Notes under the pieces: generated by a model
Told to the model about the DNA's origin: nothing
The model's database searches: none
What the model saw: the letters and a program-made list of their open reading frames with translations, nothing else
From: an uncultured Pseudomonadota bacterium
GTDB taxonomy: Bacteria; Lernaellota; Lernaellaia; Lernaellales; Lernaellaceae
NCBI GenBank assembly: GCA_937967875.1
Contig: CALBTQ010000317.1
Location: 1 to 6,964 of the forward strand
DNA: 6,964 nucleotides
Direction: 5' to 3'
Translations under genes and position numbers: made by a program
In this document: positions 6,914 to 6,964 of the stretch, piece by piece
Layout of the letters: each line of letters opens with the position of its first letter
Numbering within the stretch: position 1 is the first letter of the stretch

Positions 6914-6964
6914 AGATCGGAAGAGCACACGTCTGAACTCCAGGCACCGAATACGATCTCGTAT
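6914..6964 (+). other. Illumina TruSeq 3' adapter, index and P7 start (sequencing artefact)
   Basis: From 6914 the sequence reads AGATCGGAAGAGC and continues through the whole 34-base TruSeq read-1 3' adapter to 6947, with one mismatch (G instead of T at 6944, CCAGGCAC versus CCAGTCAC). Next come eight bases CGAATACG (6948-6955) in the index position, then ATCTCGTAT (6956-6964), the start of the P7 flow-cell sequence. The order adapter, 8-base index, P7 is that of read-through into the adapter, so the genomic sequence ends at or within a base or so of 6913. The translation RSEEHTSELQ in the + frame, IGRAHV in another frame and GVQTCALPI on the reverse strand are well-known adapter-derived peptides in public protein sets. 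Confidence 0.98.

Noticed and set aside
6696..6947. Minus-strand and alternate-frame small ORFs at the contig end (frames ending IGRAHV or starting GVQTCALPI)
   Set aside because: They are translations of the sequencing adapter joined to antisense or out-of-frame RNase gene sequence, not genes.
1..6964. CRISPR arrays, tRNA or rRNA genes, insertion sequences, attachment sites
   Set aside because: No spaced direct repeats, cloverleaf-forming tRNA signatures, rRNA motifs, transposase genes or terminal inverted repeats were seen. Coding density leaves only short gaps, of which 1712-1783 is the longest.

Overview
The window reads as a contig from a high-GC Gram-negative bacterium, probably an uncultured (metagenome-assembled) deltaproteobacterium-like or related lineage. 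The basis is strong G/C third positions throughout, the yebC-ruvC-ruvA-ruvB gene order, and a sulfatase-superfamily protein with the 'LSPEVIEQLRSLGYL' type of C-terminal tail. The lineage is inference; there is no rRNA or other phylogenetic marker that I could place precisely.

Layout, all genes on the + strand. (1) Positions 1-1711 hold the 3' part of an alkaline-phosphatase-superfamily 'sulfatase' that begins upstream of the window. (2) Positions 1712-1783 are a short intergenic region with a possible sigma70-type promoter (TTGACA overlapping the end of the sulfatase gene) and an AT-rich inverted repeat. (3) Positions 1784-4720 carry yebC, ruvC, ruvA and ruvB: a translation factor followed by the complete Holliday-junction branch-migration and resolution machinery. 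(4) Positions 4724-6913 carry a low-molecular-weight protein tyrosine phosphatase, a small cupin and a beta-CASP metallo-beta-lactamase RNase-like protein, the last cut off at its 3' end. From ruvC onward the junctions are short gaps or overlaps (overlaps of 4, 8 and 4 bp; gaps of 3 and 3 bp), and yebC-ruvC is separated by only 37 bp, so yebC to the RNase gene is probably one transcription unit.

How the genes work together: RuvA binds the four-way junction, RuvB hexamers pump DNA through it, and RuvC cuts it. YebC is a ribosome-associated factor, and the PTP, cupin and RNase are probably passengers with separate jobs (signalling or envelope polysaccharide, unresolved sugar or small-molecule chemistry, RNA processing).

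The last 51 bases (6914-6964) are not biological. They match the Illumina TruSeq 3' adapter with one mismatch, then an 8-base index-like segment, then the start of the P7 sequence. This is the most important anomaly in the window: the contig end is an untrimmed adapter and the last 17 codons of the open frame are artefact. I do not see a novel biological system here; the rest is a conserved housekeeping cluster plus ordinary accessory enzymes.
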